The position numbers and the translations under genes are program-made. From assembly GCA_016647705.1 (NCBI GenBank), contig CM028326.1, forward strand, positions 41,597,546 through 41,661,545: DNA of 64,000 bases. Direction: 5' to 3'. The notes under the pieces are model-generated. The model was not told the origin of the DNA. It made no database searches and worked only from the letters and a program-made list of their open reading frames with translations. The stretch comes from Eucommia ulmoides. Its lineage: Eukaryota > Streptophyta > Magnoliopsida > Garryales > Eucommiaceae. Positions 44,126-56,214 of this stretch are shown here, piece by piece (position 1 is the stretch's first letter; each line of letters begins with the position of its first letter).

Positions 44126-47100
44126 ATGGCGTCTTCACTCTCAAAAAACCTATGTAGATCGTTCCTCTCGAATCCAATTCTCAGACCATGTCACATCTCC
44201 ATGCCATTTTGCACCAAAAACGCTCCTTCCGATGAAACCTCCTTCGACGCGGAAGATTCGACTGTCAACGTGGACCAGCAACCAGAGTACAGCTCAGTCC
44301 CACCTGACTCTCATACTTCATCACATTCAACCTCGCAACGGTTTTCTTCCAATCGACCCCTTGAAAACGGCCTGGACATCGGCATTTACAAGGCACATTT
44401 TTGTTCACATGCGCCCGCACACACACTGTTACACTTTTCTTACGACTGCAGTTTTGTTGATTTATAATTAGGTTTTGGGATTCTTTTGTCTCTATTTATT
44501 TGAACATAATTACAAGGACTTTGAGCTATTTACTCTCACTCGCTACTCTCTTATTGTATATGGACATACAAAGAAAAGAAAAAATCCATAAGAATGTATA
44601 TATATAAGGTGGTTGATTGAAAATGGTGATTTGGGTTGTTTCTTGAACAGGCGATATTGGTGGGGCAGGTGGGGCATAATCCGATGCAAAAGAGGCTTAA
44701 AAGTGGCAGGATGGTCACATTGATGTCAGTTGGTACAGGTGGAATTCGGAACAATAGGAGGCCATTAGATAATGAGGACCCCAGAGAATATGCAAATCGG
44801 TGTGCAGTTCAATGGCATCGGATCTCGGTTTACCCAGAAAGGTTGGGGGACCTTGCCATGAAGCATGTTGTTCCTGGGTGAGCTATTTATCAATCAACTT
44901 CCGAAGTATCTGAAAATTTTCAACTGCTTATCTGTAATTAAAGGGGTATGTATGTATGTTATATATGACACATGACACATGCTTTGGATGCTGAATTTTT
45001 ATTTATGCTCGTATTGGCTCACTTTTTGGCCTTCCCCCTTGTTCTAGATATTTCTGAGGCTTGATTCTTTAACCTGATATACACTCATTTAGGTCTATAT
45101 TGTGTTTTGTTAAGTTGTAATCGTACATATTGATGTGCCCATATGAACCTCTCTATTTTCTGCGGAAAGCACCATTCAGGATTAGTTTTACTTGTGTATT
45201 GATCTTTTCAGCTTGCTGAATCTGAGCTTGCTACTCCATTTGTCAAGTTACCATCATCCATTCCCCTCTTCACTTTGTGTTTTGATCCAAAGCTTGCTCA
45301 GACTAAGATACCAGTGAGTGGAGGAGCATTAATCAAATGGTGTCTGATACATTTCAGGAATTTGGAAAAAGGAAACTTATTGGAATCTGTACGATTGGAA
45401 AGAAAAGTACTCAAAAGAAGATCCATATACTCTTTTGAAGTAAAAGGGATGGATGGATAAATTTGTTATTTTACTTAGTAAGATATATGAAAACTATTTT
45501 CTAACTGCTTCCTTCTTCATATCTTCTAAAATTCCTGCCTTTTTTATCTCATAGACACATGCACTATTGTATCGACTGCCCCAACTTTTGGTTGCGAGAA
45601 TGCTTACTCCCTAGCTGGATTTGTGGGGTTGGTTTTCTGTTGGAGTCGTGGTTGTTAAGATTATTCTTAAGTGAAGCAAGGAAAGGAACTTAATAATGAG
45701 GCCGGATTTTAAGTGTCAAAAGTTTGATTTATTTAGTCTTTGATTTTTCTGCAAGCGGATTTATGTAGCTGACCCTACTTGGGTGGGACAAAAGCTTTGT
45801 TGTTGTTATTGTATAGCTTTGATCCGAACCTCAGAACATGCATTGCGGAGGACTTGGAATCCAATTAAGTAGGACTTCCCCGGTAATAGTTCATTTATGA
45901 TGCTTTAAAAGTGAACAGTGACTTTCATAGTCTGATCATTTGAAAGAGTCACAGGAATTCGAATAAACAAAAACAACATACCATGCAAATCCTTAACTTG
46001 TTATTACCCTTTAAGCTTGACCTCGATGCAAAGACGATTTTGTTGCCTTTCTAGATTAGTTTGTTAGTTTTATAATGTTACTTATCAGCGTGTGAACCTT
46101 TTATATACATTGTTACCCATAAACTGTTAGAAATGGATGCCTTTTCTTTTGTTGAGTGCCTCCAGCATGTGCTGAACCATTTGGTAACATCCCTGACCCC
46201 CTTCATAACAGTCTCCACTTTTAGTCCTTGAATATGTGCCATTGCAGTCTCCCAACCTTTCCTTTAGGCATCATATGACCCATTTCATCTGCGGTCTCAT
46301 TGATACATTATGGGCAAACCCCTGTAGCCCTCAACTATAGAGAGGAAGAGAGGATTGTGAATTTTGTAGAACTGCAATAATATTGTGAAACTTGGTGGAA
46401 TGTAATCAACATATATATTGAAGTACAACAATTTGTTCCTTGTAATTGGATTACATCTGTTGAGGTCAAAAAAGTTGCTAAAATTTTACATAAAAACAAA
46501 AGAAAAAACAAGCAAGAAGTTGCTTGAATCTTTTGGGCAGGATAGAGGGAGCCAAAGTTAGCAAGCCTCATACTTGTAGGAACATTCCAAGCAGGTCATA
46601 TTATTGATTCAAGCATCCAATTCTGCATTCTTAATTTCTTACTAAAGATGCTTACTGTAGGAACCCTACTCTCGTCAAGATAGAATTTGTTTGTATTGTA
46701 ATTTGTAAAGGTTCACTTTCTTATTTTGCTCAACCTTTTATTCTAGAAAGGTAACATGTTGGAAAATCTGATATAACATGTGTATATCACAATATACTGC
46801 CTGACTTGCTTCATGGACTTGATGATTTCACTATTTTTTGGTGGAAACATACTTTCCTCTGTTCTTTTCAGTCACTTCCGTAAACAAATACATTGAGGAA
46901 CCCCAGATATAGCCAACACATTTGTCGGGTAAAAATACGCATAGTGGAATCTTATCCTACATGATACGTTGTGAACACGCTTGAATACGAAACGACCCCT
47001 AAATCCCATGATCTAATAATATTTTGTAGCTAATTTTTTACTTAGACCACTTTAACACGTGAGGATATGCTGAGAGTTCTTTTTTCTTTCTGGAATTAAG

Positions 47101-47967
47101 AGGGTTGAATGTTCCAATAATGACGGCATATATAATATCTAGCAAGCCCTAGCTCGTATTCTGGAAATCTTCTTGTTCCTCTCCTCAAAATTGTTATAGG
47201 AAACTATTGAACTACTAAGTATTATAAGCTGACGTCGACTTTTTAGTGCTCCTCCTTTATTTATCATTTATGGTTCTCTTTTTTAATTTTATTCAGCCAT
47301 CATTATGCCCCGTTGAGTAAACTTGAAAGAGAGAACTTGGTTTCAACTTGCCTTGATTCGATGTCCGACTTTTATTCAGCTGGAGGTCTAATATTCCTGA
47401 CAACATTTTGTCATTGTAGATCAATTCTGTATCTGGAGGGCAATTTGGAGACAAAAATTTTCACAGACCCAATCACTGGACTTGTTCGACGAATAAGAGA
47501 GGTTGCCATACGTGCAAATGGTATGTTTACCTTAATCCTAATCTCCATTTTCGTTGGATAATGGAACTGGTCTATCATTTAAAATAAATTATATTTCTTA
47601 GTTGGTATATTGAATAAATTTTCATTTCCTGCATATAAAATAAAAGTCACCAAGTTAAAAAGCATTAAATTCTAATGCTATATTACATTCTTGAGTTACA
47701 AAATTTGTTGATTACAGGTTGCTTTATTTTAGTTAGAACAACCGTGTCTTTCATTTAACCAACAAAAGAAAGAAAAGAAAATCATATTTGAGTAGATTAT
47801 AGACCGCACACCCCCTCTTACCCCCCCTGGGAAGAAGCGACAAATTTCTCTCTCTCTGGAGTAAAATCCTTGATACATATATATGTGGCATTGCAGGTCG
47901 GCTTGTATTCCTAGGAAAAGGCGATAGCGAGCAGCCCATGCAATTGAGAGGCGTTGGCTATTACTGA
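44126..47967 (+). CDS. mtSSB: Mitochondrial single-stranded DNA-binding protein, four coding exons
   Basis: Exons are 44126-44392, 44651-44877, 47420-47520 and 47897-47967, totalling 666 bp or 221 codons plus stop. Phases fit exactly at every junction. The protein binds single-stranded DNA through an OB fold and should act in organelle DNA replication and repair. Residues 1 to about 30 (MASSLSKNLCRSFLSNPILR) are Ser/Arg/Leu-rich with almost no acid, as in a mitochondrial presequence. Residues 31-85 are a polar linker. The OB fold runs from about residue 88 (IYKAILVGQVGHNPMQKRLK) through QWHRISVYPE (Trp at 144) to GSILYLEGNLETK (165-177) and RLVFLGKG. The end is RGVGYY rather than the acidic tip of bacterial SSB, as in the plant group that includes Arabidopsis At3g18580. 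Nothing suggests a pseudogene. Intron 1 uses a GC donor. The single host gene sits among transposons. Confidence 0.9.
44393..44650 (+). other. mtSSB intron 1, GC-AG class
   Basis: Exon 1 ends ...TTTACAAG and the intron begins GCACAT; it ends TTGAACAG before GCGATATTGG. Only this donor keeps GIYK-AILVGQ, the conserved start of the OB fold. The next GT (about 44402) would shift the frame. Confidence 0.8.
44878..47419 (+). other. mtSSB intron 2, 2.5 kb
   Basis: GTGAGC donor and TCATTGTAG acceptor. Contains a SINE-like tail (about 45764-45813) and a plus-strand frame at about 45.2-45.46 kb with no recognised domain. The rest is ordinary T-rich intron. Confidence 0.8.
45700..45813 (+). mobile_element. 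SINE-like 3' end in mtSSB intron 2
   Basis: AGCTGACCCTACTTGGGTGG, then GACAAAAGCTTTGTTGTTGT (about 45768-45808), closely follows the 3' end of Au-type plant SINEs, which finish in TTG repeats. The 5' boundary and the Pol III boxes were not located, so it is probably a 5'-truncated copy. Confidence 0.55.
47521..47896 (+). other. mtSSB intron 3
   Basis: GTATGT donor, GCATTGCAG acceptor, 376 bp. AT-rich, with a short C-run (about 47810-47828). The minus-strand frames here are shadows. Confidence 0.85.
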
Positions 47968-48480
47968 AACTGACAAAGTCAAGAAGACAACAAAGAAGTG
48001 TATTTGCTTGGCTCTTGTAATTATTTTTAGTCATTTAATTTCTTCTTCGTTCACAGATTTCCTCAGGGTTTTGTTCGATCTGGTGATTTCATTCCCCCTT
48101 TATTGTCAAAGAACGAAAATATATGTGGAATTAGTTCTTATGATTCAGAATGGTTACTAAATATGAATTTTGGGCATATGTTTTTTGCTTTCCTTGGTTG
48201 ATCGAAAAAGAAAAGAGGAAAAAAGGAAAAAGAGAGAGAAAACGAAAATAAAAATGGGAACCCTGGTAGTGTTGTCCTTTTTCCTAGGCCTAGGTTAGAG
48301 CTGATTCCATTGACTACCTGAACTCTCACGTGTCTTTCTTTCTCCCACAATTATCCCTATTTTTTCTATGGCTAACGTGGGCCAAGCCAAGGAAAAATCT
48401 GCGCAGTAAATGGCATGCTAAAATGATGCCTTTTGCCCCCTATAAAATAGGAAAAAGTCGAGAGTGAATTTCAAGACTAA
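47968..48480 (+). other. mtSSB 3' UTR and downstream DNA
   Basis: T-rich sequence follows the stop for about 180 bp. No canonical AATAAA was found; plants often use variants, so the poly(A) site is not placed. An A/G-rich tract lies at about 48205-48255. Confidence 0.4.
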
Positions 48481-48880
48481 ACAGATGCAGGTATTGTCCG
48501 AGACAGGGGCTCTCTGCTTGGCTTGGAGGACACCTGGGAGAACTATTGGGATGACAAGCTCTTGGAGGTAAGCGATAACTACTACGGCTGAAGAGAAGAA
48601 AGGTTTAGGAGATGACTGTGGTTTGCACCACTCTCTTCCTTGATGTCAGATCCCGCGCAACCAAATCCATCCAAGCATTCGCATTGTTCCTCTTTTTCCA
48701 CTGGTTCTCCATGTAACTCAACGTCCGAGGGAGACCGGGCTTGGGAAGGACATCGCTGAGACCATTCCCACACAGACTTCTTCGGTTGGGATTTGGGAAT
48801 TGACCTGTCCCCAACTACCAGGGCCCAGAGTTGAATTCCTTGGATGAGCTGCAAACTTAGCTTATTTTTCTTTTTCTTTT
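48481..48880. other. GC-richer island, possible gene fragment, unidentified
   Basis: Base composition is clearly more GC-rich than the surroundings. Minus-strand frames of 69 and 90 codons and a plus-strand frame ending at a GTAAGC-like donor (about 48569) are all possible. None has a domain I recognise. It could be a captured gene fragment, an organelle-derived piece or an exon of an unknown gene. Confidence 0.3.
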
Positions 48881-49971
48881 TTAATTTATTTGTACTTGCA
48901 AGGGCTACTAGGGGTTCTTTTTTCTTTTTGTATGTTAAAAAAAATAAAAAATAATAATAGAAGTTTAATTACATTTTGCATCGCATCTTTGTGGTTTGAT
49001 CTAATTACACTTTGAATCTTTGTAGTATTTTTGATAACACTTACACCCCTTGTGTTTTAGACTTAAGTGCAACAATTAAAAATTTAACATAACTAAAAGT
49101 AATTGTGTCATTTCACTTTAAAATCATGGATAATTTTGTCATTTTTTTTCAATTAATTTAATGGGATTAAATTTAAAAAGTCATCCAACATTTAAAAGGT
49201 CAAAATGTATTTTTATTTTTTAATATCATCTTCTTGTTCCTCCTCTTCGTGCGGGCGTCCACCACCTCCAACACGCTTCTCTCTATTTTATTGGAGACAA
49301 TCGATTACATACTAGAAGCAACCCAAAACTTGATTGTCCATGTTCATAGCTACAAGAACACAACCATCTCAAGAAAAAATCTCCTAAAAAAACAATCCTC
49401 ACTTAGAGTCTCAGATCCACCCTTTACGACGGTCAAGAATTTTGTTGGCTTACCCAAGAAGACGTAATCCGCTTCCTCTTAAATTTCATCGGAATCTTCT
49501 CTCTAATCTCTGTCTTCTCCATCCAATCCCTCAACATCGTCGACAAGAACATATTCACTGTCTGATGACGCTAGAATTTCGTCAATGATCCCCGCTCTCA
49601 ACTCATTACGTTTAAATCAATTATTTGAATATTTTGGGTCTTGTTAATTATTTCAAATCTCCCATAGGTTGCTTTAATTCAAGTCCACGTGTAACTCTTA
49701 TTATAGGAGATGGGTTACTTGTTTAGGCCCATTATCTCACGTCTTCCCTGATAATTATAGGCCGACCCAAGTTAGGCCCCTGGCAATTCATCCATTATAT
49801 TCTTGGCGTGGGTTGTGGAAAACCATCATCATCATCATTTGTCTCCTGTCTTCTTGGCTTGCGTGCGAGACGGGACTTCACTTCTCTACCCTCCCTGTAA
49901 CTATCTCTTCATTTTTCTCCTAGGTTATTTGTCAGTTTATATGTTTTCTTTGCTTCACCTCTTCTCTTAGA
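48881..49971. other. Intergenic DNA, nothing firmly recognised
   Basis: AT-rich then CT-rich sequence. A 77-codon plus-strand frame (49234-49467) and CATCATCATCAT (about 49825) were seen, with no known domain. Confidence 0.4.
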
Positions 49972-50666
49972 TTGCTCTTACGTCATTCTATCGTCTTTCT
50001 TCTTCCTTTAATCATTTTCTATTCTAATTCAATTGTTGAAGTAAGAAATCAATTAGCAATCGTCCCCATTGGTTGTGCTACTACAGATGACACTTCTTCC
50101 TATGGCCTTTCCCTAAATTGGGTTGAACATGGTGCTTCTTTTTTTCCCTCAAAGTTCTCTCTTTGGATTTCGTAAAAAAATCAACATTCCTTCCTCAGTC
50201 ATTACCAGGGTTCTTGAAGAATATGATGAACGTCCTTATATTACTCATAATGACGAAGTTTGTTTATTTACTTGGATGTTGAATTTTGGCCTTTGCCTCT
50301 GTTTTCCTTCTCTTATTTGAGAATTTTCTATTCTTACAATATATGTCCTGTTCAATTCTCCCCCAACAGTTGGCGTCAACTTCTTGGCGGTCTGTTCCTT
50401 TTCTAGATTAACCAAGTTCCCCTTACCATTTCAATGGTGAAAGGCCTCGCCGAACTTAAATATATCGAAGAATCGATCATTTTCTCTTTTTCCCTTCTTC
50501 CTTCCAACTAATTCTTGGCTGACCTTCCTAACTTTTTCACAATTTGGAAAAATTGTTACCATTTCTTTAGTGGTGATTGGGAGTTCCTCTTAGCATATCC
50601 CGGAAAAATCCCAATTGTACCTCGAAACTTTCTTCCTTCAAGTAATTATCTTTCTCTCTCTTCTTC

Positions 50667-50699
<33 letters not shown>

Positions 50700-51399
50700 T
50701 CATTAATTTTAGTTAACATCTTAGTACCCCTGTTTATTTCTATTCTCTGTAGATCGAGATCTTTACAAGAAAGACACCCTTAAACCAAAAAAATTAGCTC
50801 AGATCGAAAAGTTGTTGGTTCCCAACGTTCGCTCTCACAAAACCATCCTTCCTTATCCACCCAACTTTTCAGGCCATAGACGCAAAGCAAGGCTTATCAT
50901 AATTGACTTGGGGGATCGTTTTCTGAGCTCTGACATGATGAAGAAGAAAAAGAATGATAGTTCTTCCACCCTGGCACTTGTCCCCAAAAGATTCAAAACT
51001 AATCCTCCGATTTCTAAGGAACCTGACTCCACTGAAGGTTCATCTGGTCTTCCTACTGCCCGGAGTTCATCTCTTTCAAATATGCCATTAACAAGAACGA
51101 ATCAGATTCTTGTAACAATATTGCGCACTCCCCCTACAACATATGTCGACCCATCTCCCATCTCATCTATGGAGATGCTTGTGATTTATGCTCTACTGCT
51201 TTCCCAAACTGACATGGATCGCGATCTAATGGACACCTTAGCAGGCACTTCAACTTCACTCCCAGTTCAAGATCCGCCAAGTAAGAGTACTTCTTTATCA
51301 TTTCAGAAACAAATGATGGAATTCATCTCTCAACTATATCCTTGCCTTCCTATAGCTCAAAGAAAAATTTATGAGGTCCTTAGGACTCTCATGGACTAA
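49972..51399 (+). pseudogene. Retroelement accessory frame, 'putative gypsy-type transposon' domain (PF04195-like)
   Basis: Plus-strand frames here include SLFGFRKKINIPSSVITRVL and, further on, ADLPNFFTIWKNCYHFF followed by GDWEFLLAYPGKIPIVPRNF. The 'kW..rfFf..gdWef' pattern is that of the plant putative gypsy-type transposon domain. A Ser/Pro/Lys-rich tail with KKKKNDSSSTLALVPKRFK follows (about 50.81-51.4 kb, 195 codons open). It lies downstream of, and antisense to, the minus-strand Tat pol at 52.48-54.16 kb. Tat-lineage elements are known to carry an extra ORF between pol and 3' LTR in either orientation. It is broken; function is unknown. Confidence 0.55.
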
Positions 51400-51469
51400 T
51401 CCTGGATGAAGGGTTGTATCAGGACAGGAGATCGAAGTAGGGTTGAGCTCATATCCTTCTTAAGGTAAA

Positions 51470-52365
51470 TTTTGAGGTTAAAATGACCTTTTGTTTAGTG
51501 TTTATCTTCTCCTTGAGACCAATTAGATAGGCTAAACGGACCTTTTATTTTCTTCGAGAATTTTAAGCTTAGGTTATTCTCAAGATCAATAAGCTAGGCT
51601 GAACTAAACCTCCATTCTCCGAACTTTCTTTTCATAAAATTGAGCCCTAGTTCTTATTATGATTAGACCGCAGATGTGGCTGACCTGATCCTTGACTCTC
51701 CTCTTTCTTAAGAACAGATTGTAGGCTAGGTTGAACTAATCTGTCTTGGTTGTTTCTCTCAAGAGGATTGATATTTTCTGCCATCTAAATTCAACCTTAA
51801 AGGTGTAACTAAACTTAACCTTAATTTCCTTAGACAATTCTACTGTAGTCGCTGATCTCTTTTCTTTCTTGGTCGAGTTTATAAGCTAAACTTACCCTTA
51901 CAAGCTAGACTCAACATTATTCTCCTTAGCTGACTCCTTTCATATTTTAGTTCAGAACTAAACTTAGCCTGGAAACACTTGGGTTCATAGGCTGAACTTG
52001 ACCTCAGCTTATTCCTTGGGAGTTTTGAGTTCATTACTGAATTTAGCCTTGAGGCACTTGAGTTCATAGGTTAAACCAAACCTCACTGTCCTTATCTTAT
52101 TTCTTAGGCGTTTAAGTTCATCACTAAACTGCCTTAAGGCACTTTGAGTTCATAGGCTAAACTTGACTACATTTTCATTCGATTATTCTTTAGGAATTTG
52201 AGTTCACTACTAAACTTAGCCTTAAGGCACTTGGGTTCTAAGCTAAATTGACATCATTTTCCATTGCTTATTCCTTAAGTGTTTGAGTTCATTACTAAAC
52301 TTAGCCTTGAGGTACTTGAGTTCATAGGCTGAACTTGACCTCAGCTCATTCCTCATCTATTTGTG
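51470..52365. repeat. Tandem repeat of ~80-95-bp units
   Basis: From about 51870 at least five units share TTGAGTTCATTACTAAACTT, then AGCCTTGAGGCACTTG and TTCATAGGCTGAACTTGACC. A more diverged set with TAGGCTGAACTAA lies at 51.48-51.75 kb. The array sits between the accessory frame and pol. Confidence 0.8.
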
Positions 52366-52479
52366 TTTGTTATCTTGAACTTTGATGCTAATTTTGAATT
52401 AATAACTTTATTCATGATCATAAACTTCGAGGGCAATAAAATAAAAAATAACTATAAACAAAATACATTCTCAAATTCT

Positions 52480-54158
52480 CAATATTCTAGGGTCTTGGTA
52501 TTTGAGTCCAATCGAGTTCTTCCAGCCGATAAAGCACTGGTCTGTTTATTTTGATCGCTTGTAAGGTTCTTTCCTATTTGGAGCTAACTTCCCTAACCTC
52601 ACTTCTAGCCTATGGGCATTACTCTTTGGAGCACCAAATCTTCAACATTGAAGTACTGGGTGAACTGTTAGATTGAAATTCTTTTCCATTCTTGATTTGT
52701 ATGCAATCGTCCTCATCGACGCTTCTTCACGCGTCTCTTCGAACAAATCTAAATTTTCTATGATATGGACTTAATTCTTTTCTGGATTAAAATGTTAGAC
52801 CTTGAAACTGAGTTATCCAATCTCTATTGGAACCAAAATCGTTGTTCCATAGGTAAGGAAAAATATAATTTTCCCAAAAGGCCCTCTCTGAGTTGTCCTA
52901 TAAGACCATTGTGTTCCAGGTAACTCTTCCAACCACTTCTCTTTGGTATCGTCCAACCTCTTCTTTATTGCTTACTTGATCGCCCTATTTATTACTTCTT
53001 CATGGTCGTTGACTTGCGGATGAGTTAGACTACTTTTTCAATAGTATATATTTATCTCTTTGCATAATCTTTCCATTTTTCCTCTTATAAACGAATTTAC
53101 ATTGTGAGAGATAATCACTGATGGGATTCCAAATCTATATATTATGTTCTTACACAAGAAATTATTCATATTGTTTTCCTCAACTGTAGTGAATCCTTCT
53201 ACTTCCACTACTTTTGCGAAGTAATCTATGACTATTAACACAAAACGTTTGTTTCCTTGTGCTATGGTGAATGGTCCTAGCATGTCCATCGCCCAATTTT
53301 CAAAAGGCCATAGACTTGAAATGGAGTTTTGCAACTGACTTCGTATATGAATGTCTTTTGCAAATCTTTGGCACTTTTCACACCCTTGCACGAACTCCTT
53401 GGAATCCTTCTTCATCGTGGGCCAGTATTGGCCAATTGATAAACTATTTTGTGCCAGGAGTTCTTCCTCCGTGATACTTTTCATATACTCCTTTATGTAT
53501 CTCCTAGATCACATAGTAAGCCTCTATTGTTTTTCCCAAGCAAAGCAACAAAGGTTGAGAATAGAATCTTCGATATAACTTTCCTTCAATGATCAGTTTC
53601 TTCGCAGCTGTGTACATGATCTTCACCGTTGATCCTTTATCCTTAGGGAGAGAACCATCTTTTAGAAATCAATAAGAGGCTTTTTCCAATCATCATTATC
53701 CTCAATTTACCCTATTTCTGCACATAGATTAGTTGACGTTGCTATGGATGTAAATTCTAGAAATCTCACCAAGTTTGAGCTCGATCCAGCTCCTCCTAAA
53801 GACACAAGAACTATCAATGCATCTGTTCTTGAATTCTCTTTAAGCAGAGTTGCAATTGTTCTTCTTTGACGATGAAAGTTCCAACTATCTAGTTCACCAC
53901 TAGTTGAGAGTTTGACCTAATGCTGACTCTCTCTGCCCCCAAAGATCGAACTAGGTTCAATCCAGTTATTACAACCTCGTACTCAACTTCATTATTTGAG
54001 GTCTTAGATCCGAACAAAACTGCTTGCTCCAGTTCATATCCTTTAGGACTAGTGACCATAATTCCAGCTCTGTACCCTCAAGAATTTGAAGCTCCATCAA
54101 CGCAGAGATCCCACATATTTAATATAGACTTTGAGGTCCCTGGGCTGTCTTCCTCTTA
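52480..54158 (-). pseudogene. Ty3/Gypsy pol remnant (Tat lineage): RNase H and integrase
   Basis: Minus strand. RNase H lies at about 53.87-54.0 kb, with SNNEVEYEVVITGLNLVRSL. The integrase zinc-binding region and core run from about 53.48 to 53.04 kb (GQYWPTMKKDSKEFVQGCEK, then CQRF, WAMDMLGPF and VLIVIDYFAKVVEVE). The integrase C-terminal part reaches about 52.5 kb (KRLDDTKEKWLEELPG). RT would lie to the right, but the LTR starting at about 54159 abuts it. The element is broken in several places and its LTRs were not identified. Confidence 0.8.
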
Positions 54159-55291
54159 TGTAGGGACTAGTTACACTAGACAATCAATTAAGGCGTGGCC
54201 TTTGATAAGGGTAAAAATGTTCACTTTAACGCAACCAATTAAAGACCGCCACATATCTACAACTCCCTATCAAATTCAAAGCACACCGAAGACTAAGTAT
54301 GGAGAATATACCAGGAAGAAGAACATCTTCAACTGTACCAGTTACCCCAAAGGCCTCAGCACTCTCTAGGATGGGCCAGCAAGCCATCGCCGAGATGGGG
54401 GACCTTTCCCCATCTAAGCGTTCCCCGCCGCAGCATTACTCTCCTCATGAATCAACTTTAAATATCTCATCAAGAAAATCCCCCCTCCTCATCTCTGATT
54501 ATCCAAGAAGAGCAGGGCAGATAAGCTTTTCATCCTCCTCTTTCCCGTTTCCAGCTACCCAGGAAGGGCAAGAGTCAAGCTCCCCATTTCGGCCATAGCA
54601 GGGTTGTGTATTCCTCAATTTGTAATTTGGCCCAATTCTCTATATATACAAATATCACCCAAAATATCTCCAAAAATATCCATAAAATATCCCAAAATAT
54701 TCATAAACATTATTATGGCTCTCTTCTCCAACCAAAATATCTCCAAATATCTTCGAAACATGGCCAAAACAAAAGCCCCTTGGCGCATTTCCATTGGCTA
54801 TATGCTAAGATGACACCATGATGTGATTTTGAAAAGACATTAACCCTTGCTTAAGCCCTTAAACTAATCTCTACATTGCCCATAAAAAGGAGGACATACA
54901 ATTGCCCAAAGGTAGTTACACTTTACTTATTCTTCTCATCAATTACTCTATAAATTCTTCCTCCCGTACGCTGATTTTCACGCCGGTGGGGACACGTTGG
55001 GATCATCTCGGCAAGTCTTTTGTGTAGGTTTCTAGGTACTTCTCTTCCCGGAACTGCTCAGTTTCAAGTGTTGGTTCATCTCTCCAAGGATCACAAGATA
55101 TTTTGGTTCTCTACTTCTCAGCCCAGAAGGTTTTTGGGCTCTTTTCAATAGAGGCCTTCCTCTTCCTGGCCAGGGACCTCTTCATAGATTAGAAGCTATA
55201 CGGATCGAACATCTCCATTCCAAGCTTATTCAATACTATCCAAGACTGGCCGAACCATACCGCCGGTGTTGACCAAAATTTAACATCAACA
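54159..55291 (+). repeat. LTR of a plus-strand Ty3/Gypsy element
   Basis: The right end is clear: ...TTTAACATCAACA followed by TTTGGTGCCGTCTGTCGG, a Gypsy primer-site motif. The left end at TGTAGGGACTAG is my best estimate. A TATA-like TCTATATATACA lies at about 54639, with AAAATATC short repeats after it. Plus-strand frames inside are LTR sequence, not genes. Confidence 0.6.
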
Positions 55292-56214
55292 GTTTGGTGC
55301 CGTCTGTCGGAAGCGCTACTGAAAGCCTCCCTCCAATCATCATCTGCTCTCATCTTGACTAGAGGTTAGATGAATACAAGGTCTGGCCAGTCTTTGCGAC
55401 CAAGAGACCTTAACAGCACGGTGGATAGCAACCTGGCTGGCGAAATATCGAGAAACCCCAGGCCGGATGTGAGGACTATTGTCTCAATCTTGGAGGATGA
55501 AGAACATGCACTTTCCATCAATCAAGTAGGCACATCAGCTCCACTTGTCGGACCCCATGCTGGACCACCTTCTGGAGCTGTAGAAGCGGTGCGACTTGAT
55601 AACTTTGAATGTCAACAGTTTTAATTTCAAACCTGCCTCGACACCATCTTCTCACGTCTGTTGCCGACCATGAATTAGAGAGGACCGGTTCTCCATAATA
55701 CAGAGGGAGAGAAATGCCACCCGCCACCGGCTCGTGGTTGAGGGGAATCGATTCTCCGATAGGCAGGGGGTAAGCACCCTCACTAAGAATCAGACTGTGT
55801 CATCTATTTTAGAGGACACATGTCAAGGGAATATCCTCGTCCGCATAATCAGCCTATTAGAGAGTGGATTTCAGCTCCACCAGTCGTTTCTGATTCTGCA
55901 TCTTTACCCTTGTGGGCTCGCCAGACAGAGGACCGTTATGATCACCATGATCACTAGACGGGAAGAACCTATAGGAATATCACTCATGCAGATCATAGAG
56001 ATCGTCGTTCTCGGGAGGTAGATTTCCACTCCCCTCCAGCAGAAAGGCAAGGATCGAGAATGGTTGCAAGTCATGCGGTAGTACTGCCCAGGCGAGAAGC
56101 AGCATTAGAAAGGTACGTCACTGAGATGGAGGCAACACTTGTGCAGATACGGGGGCCCTGAGGGGGCTGCTAGACTCCCTTCATGTATAAGATCCCCTTT
56201 CGTTGACGATATAG
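55292..56214 (+). pseudogene. Leader and gag start of the plus-strand Gypsy element
   Basis: After the primer site a frame starts at 55370 (MNTRSGQSLRPRDLN), as in gag of this clade. Degraded gag-like text with ALERYVTEMEATL continues to about 56.15 kb. The Sirevirus at 56215 cuts it; the rest, if present, is beyond the window. Broken. Confidence 0.55.

Noticed and set aside
45275-45460. 61-codon frame in mtSSB intron 2 as an extra exon
   Set aside because: It does not match mtSSB proteins, and the exon 2 to exon 3 junction is already exact in phase and homology.
48582-48854. Calling a host gene on the minus strand at 48.6-48.85 kb
   Set aside because: Two overlapping frames are open and neither resembles a known protein. 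It was kept only as an unidentified island.
54604-54821. Small plus-strand frames near 54.6-54.8 kb
   Set aside because: They are AAAATATC short repeats within an LTR; no protein family is involved.
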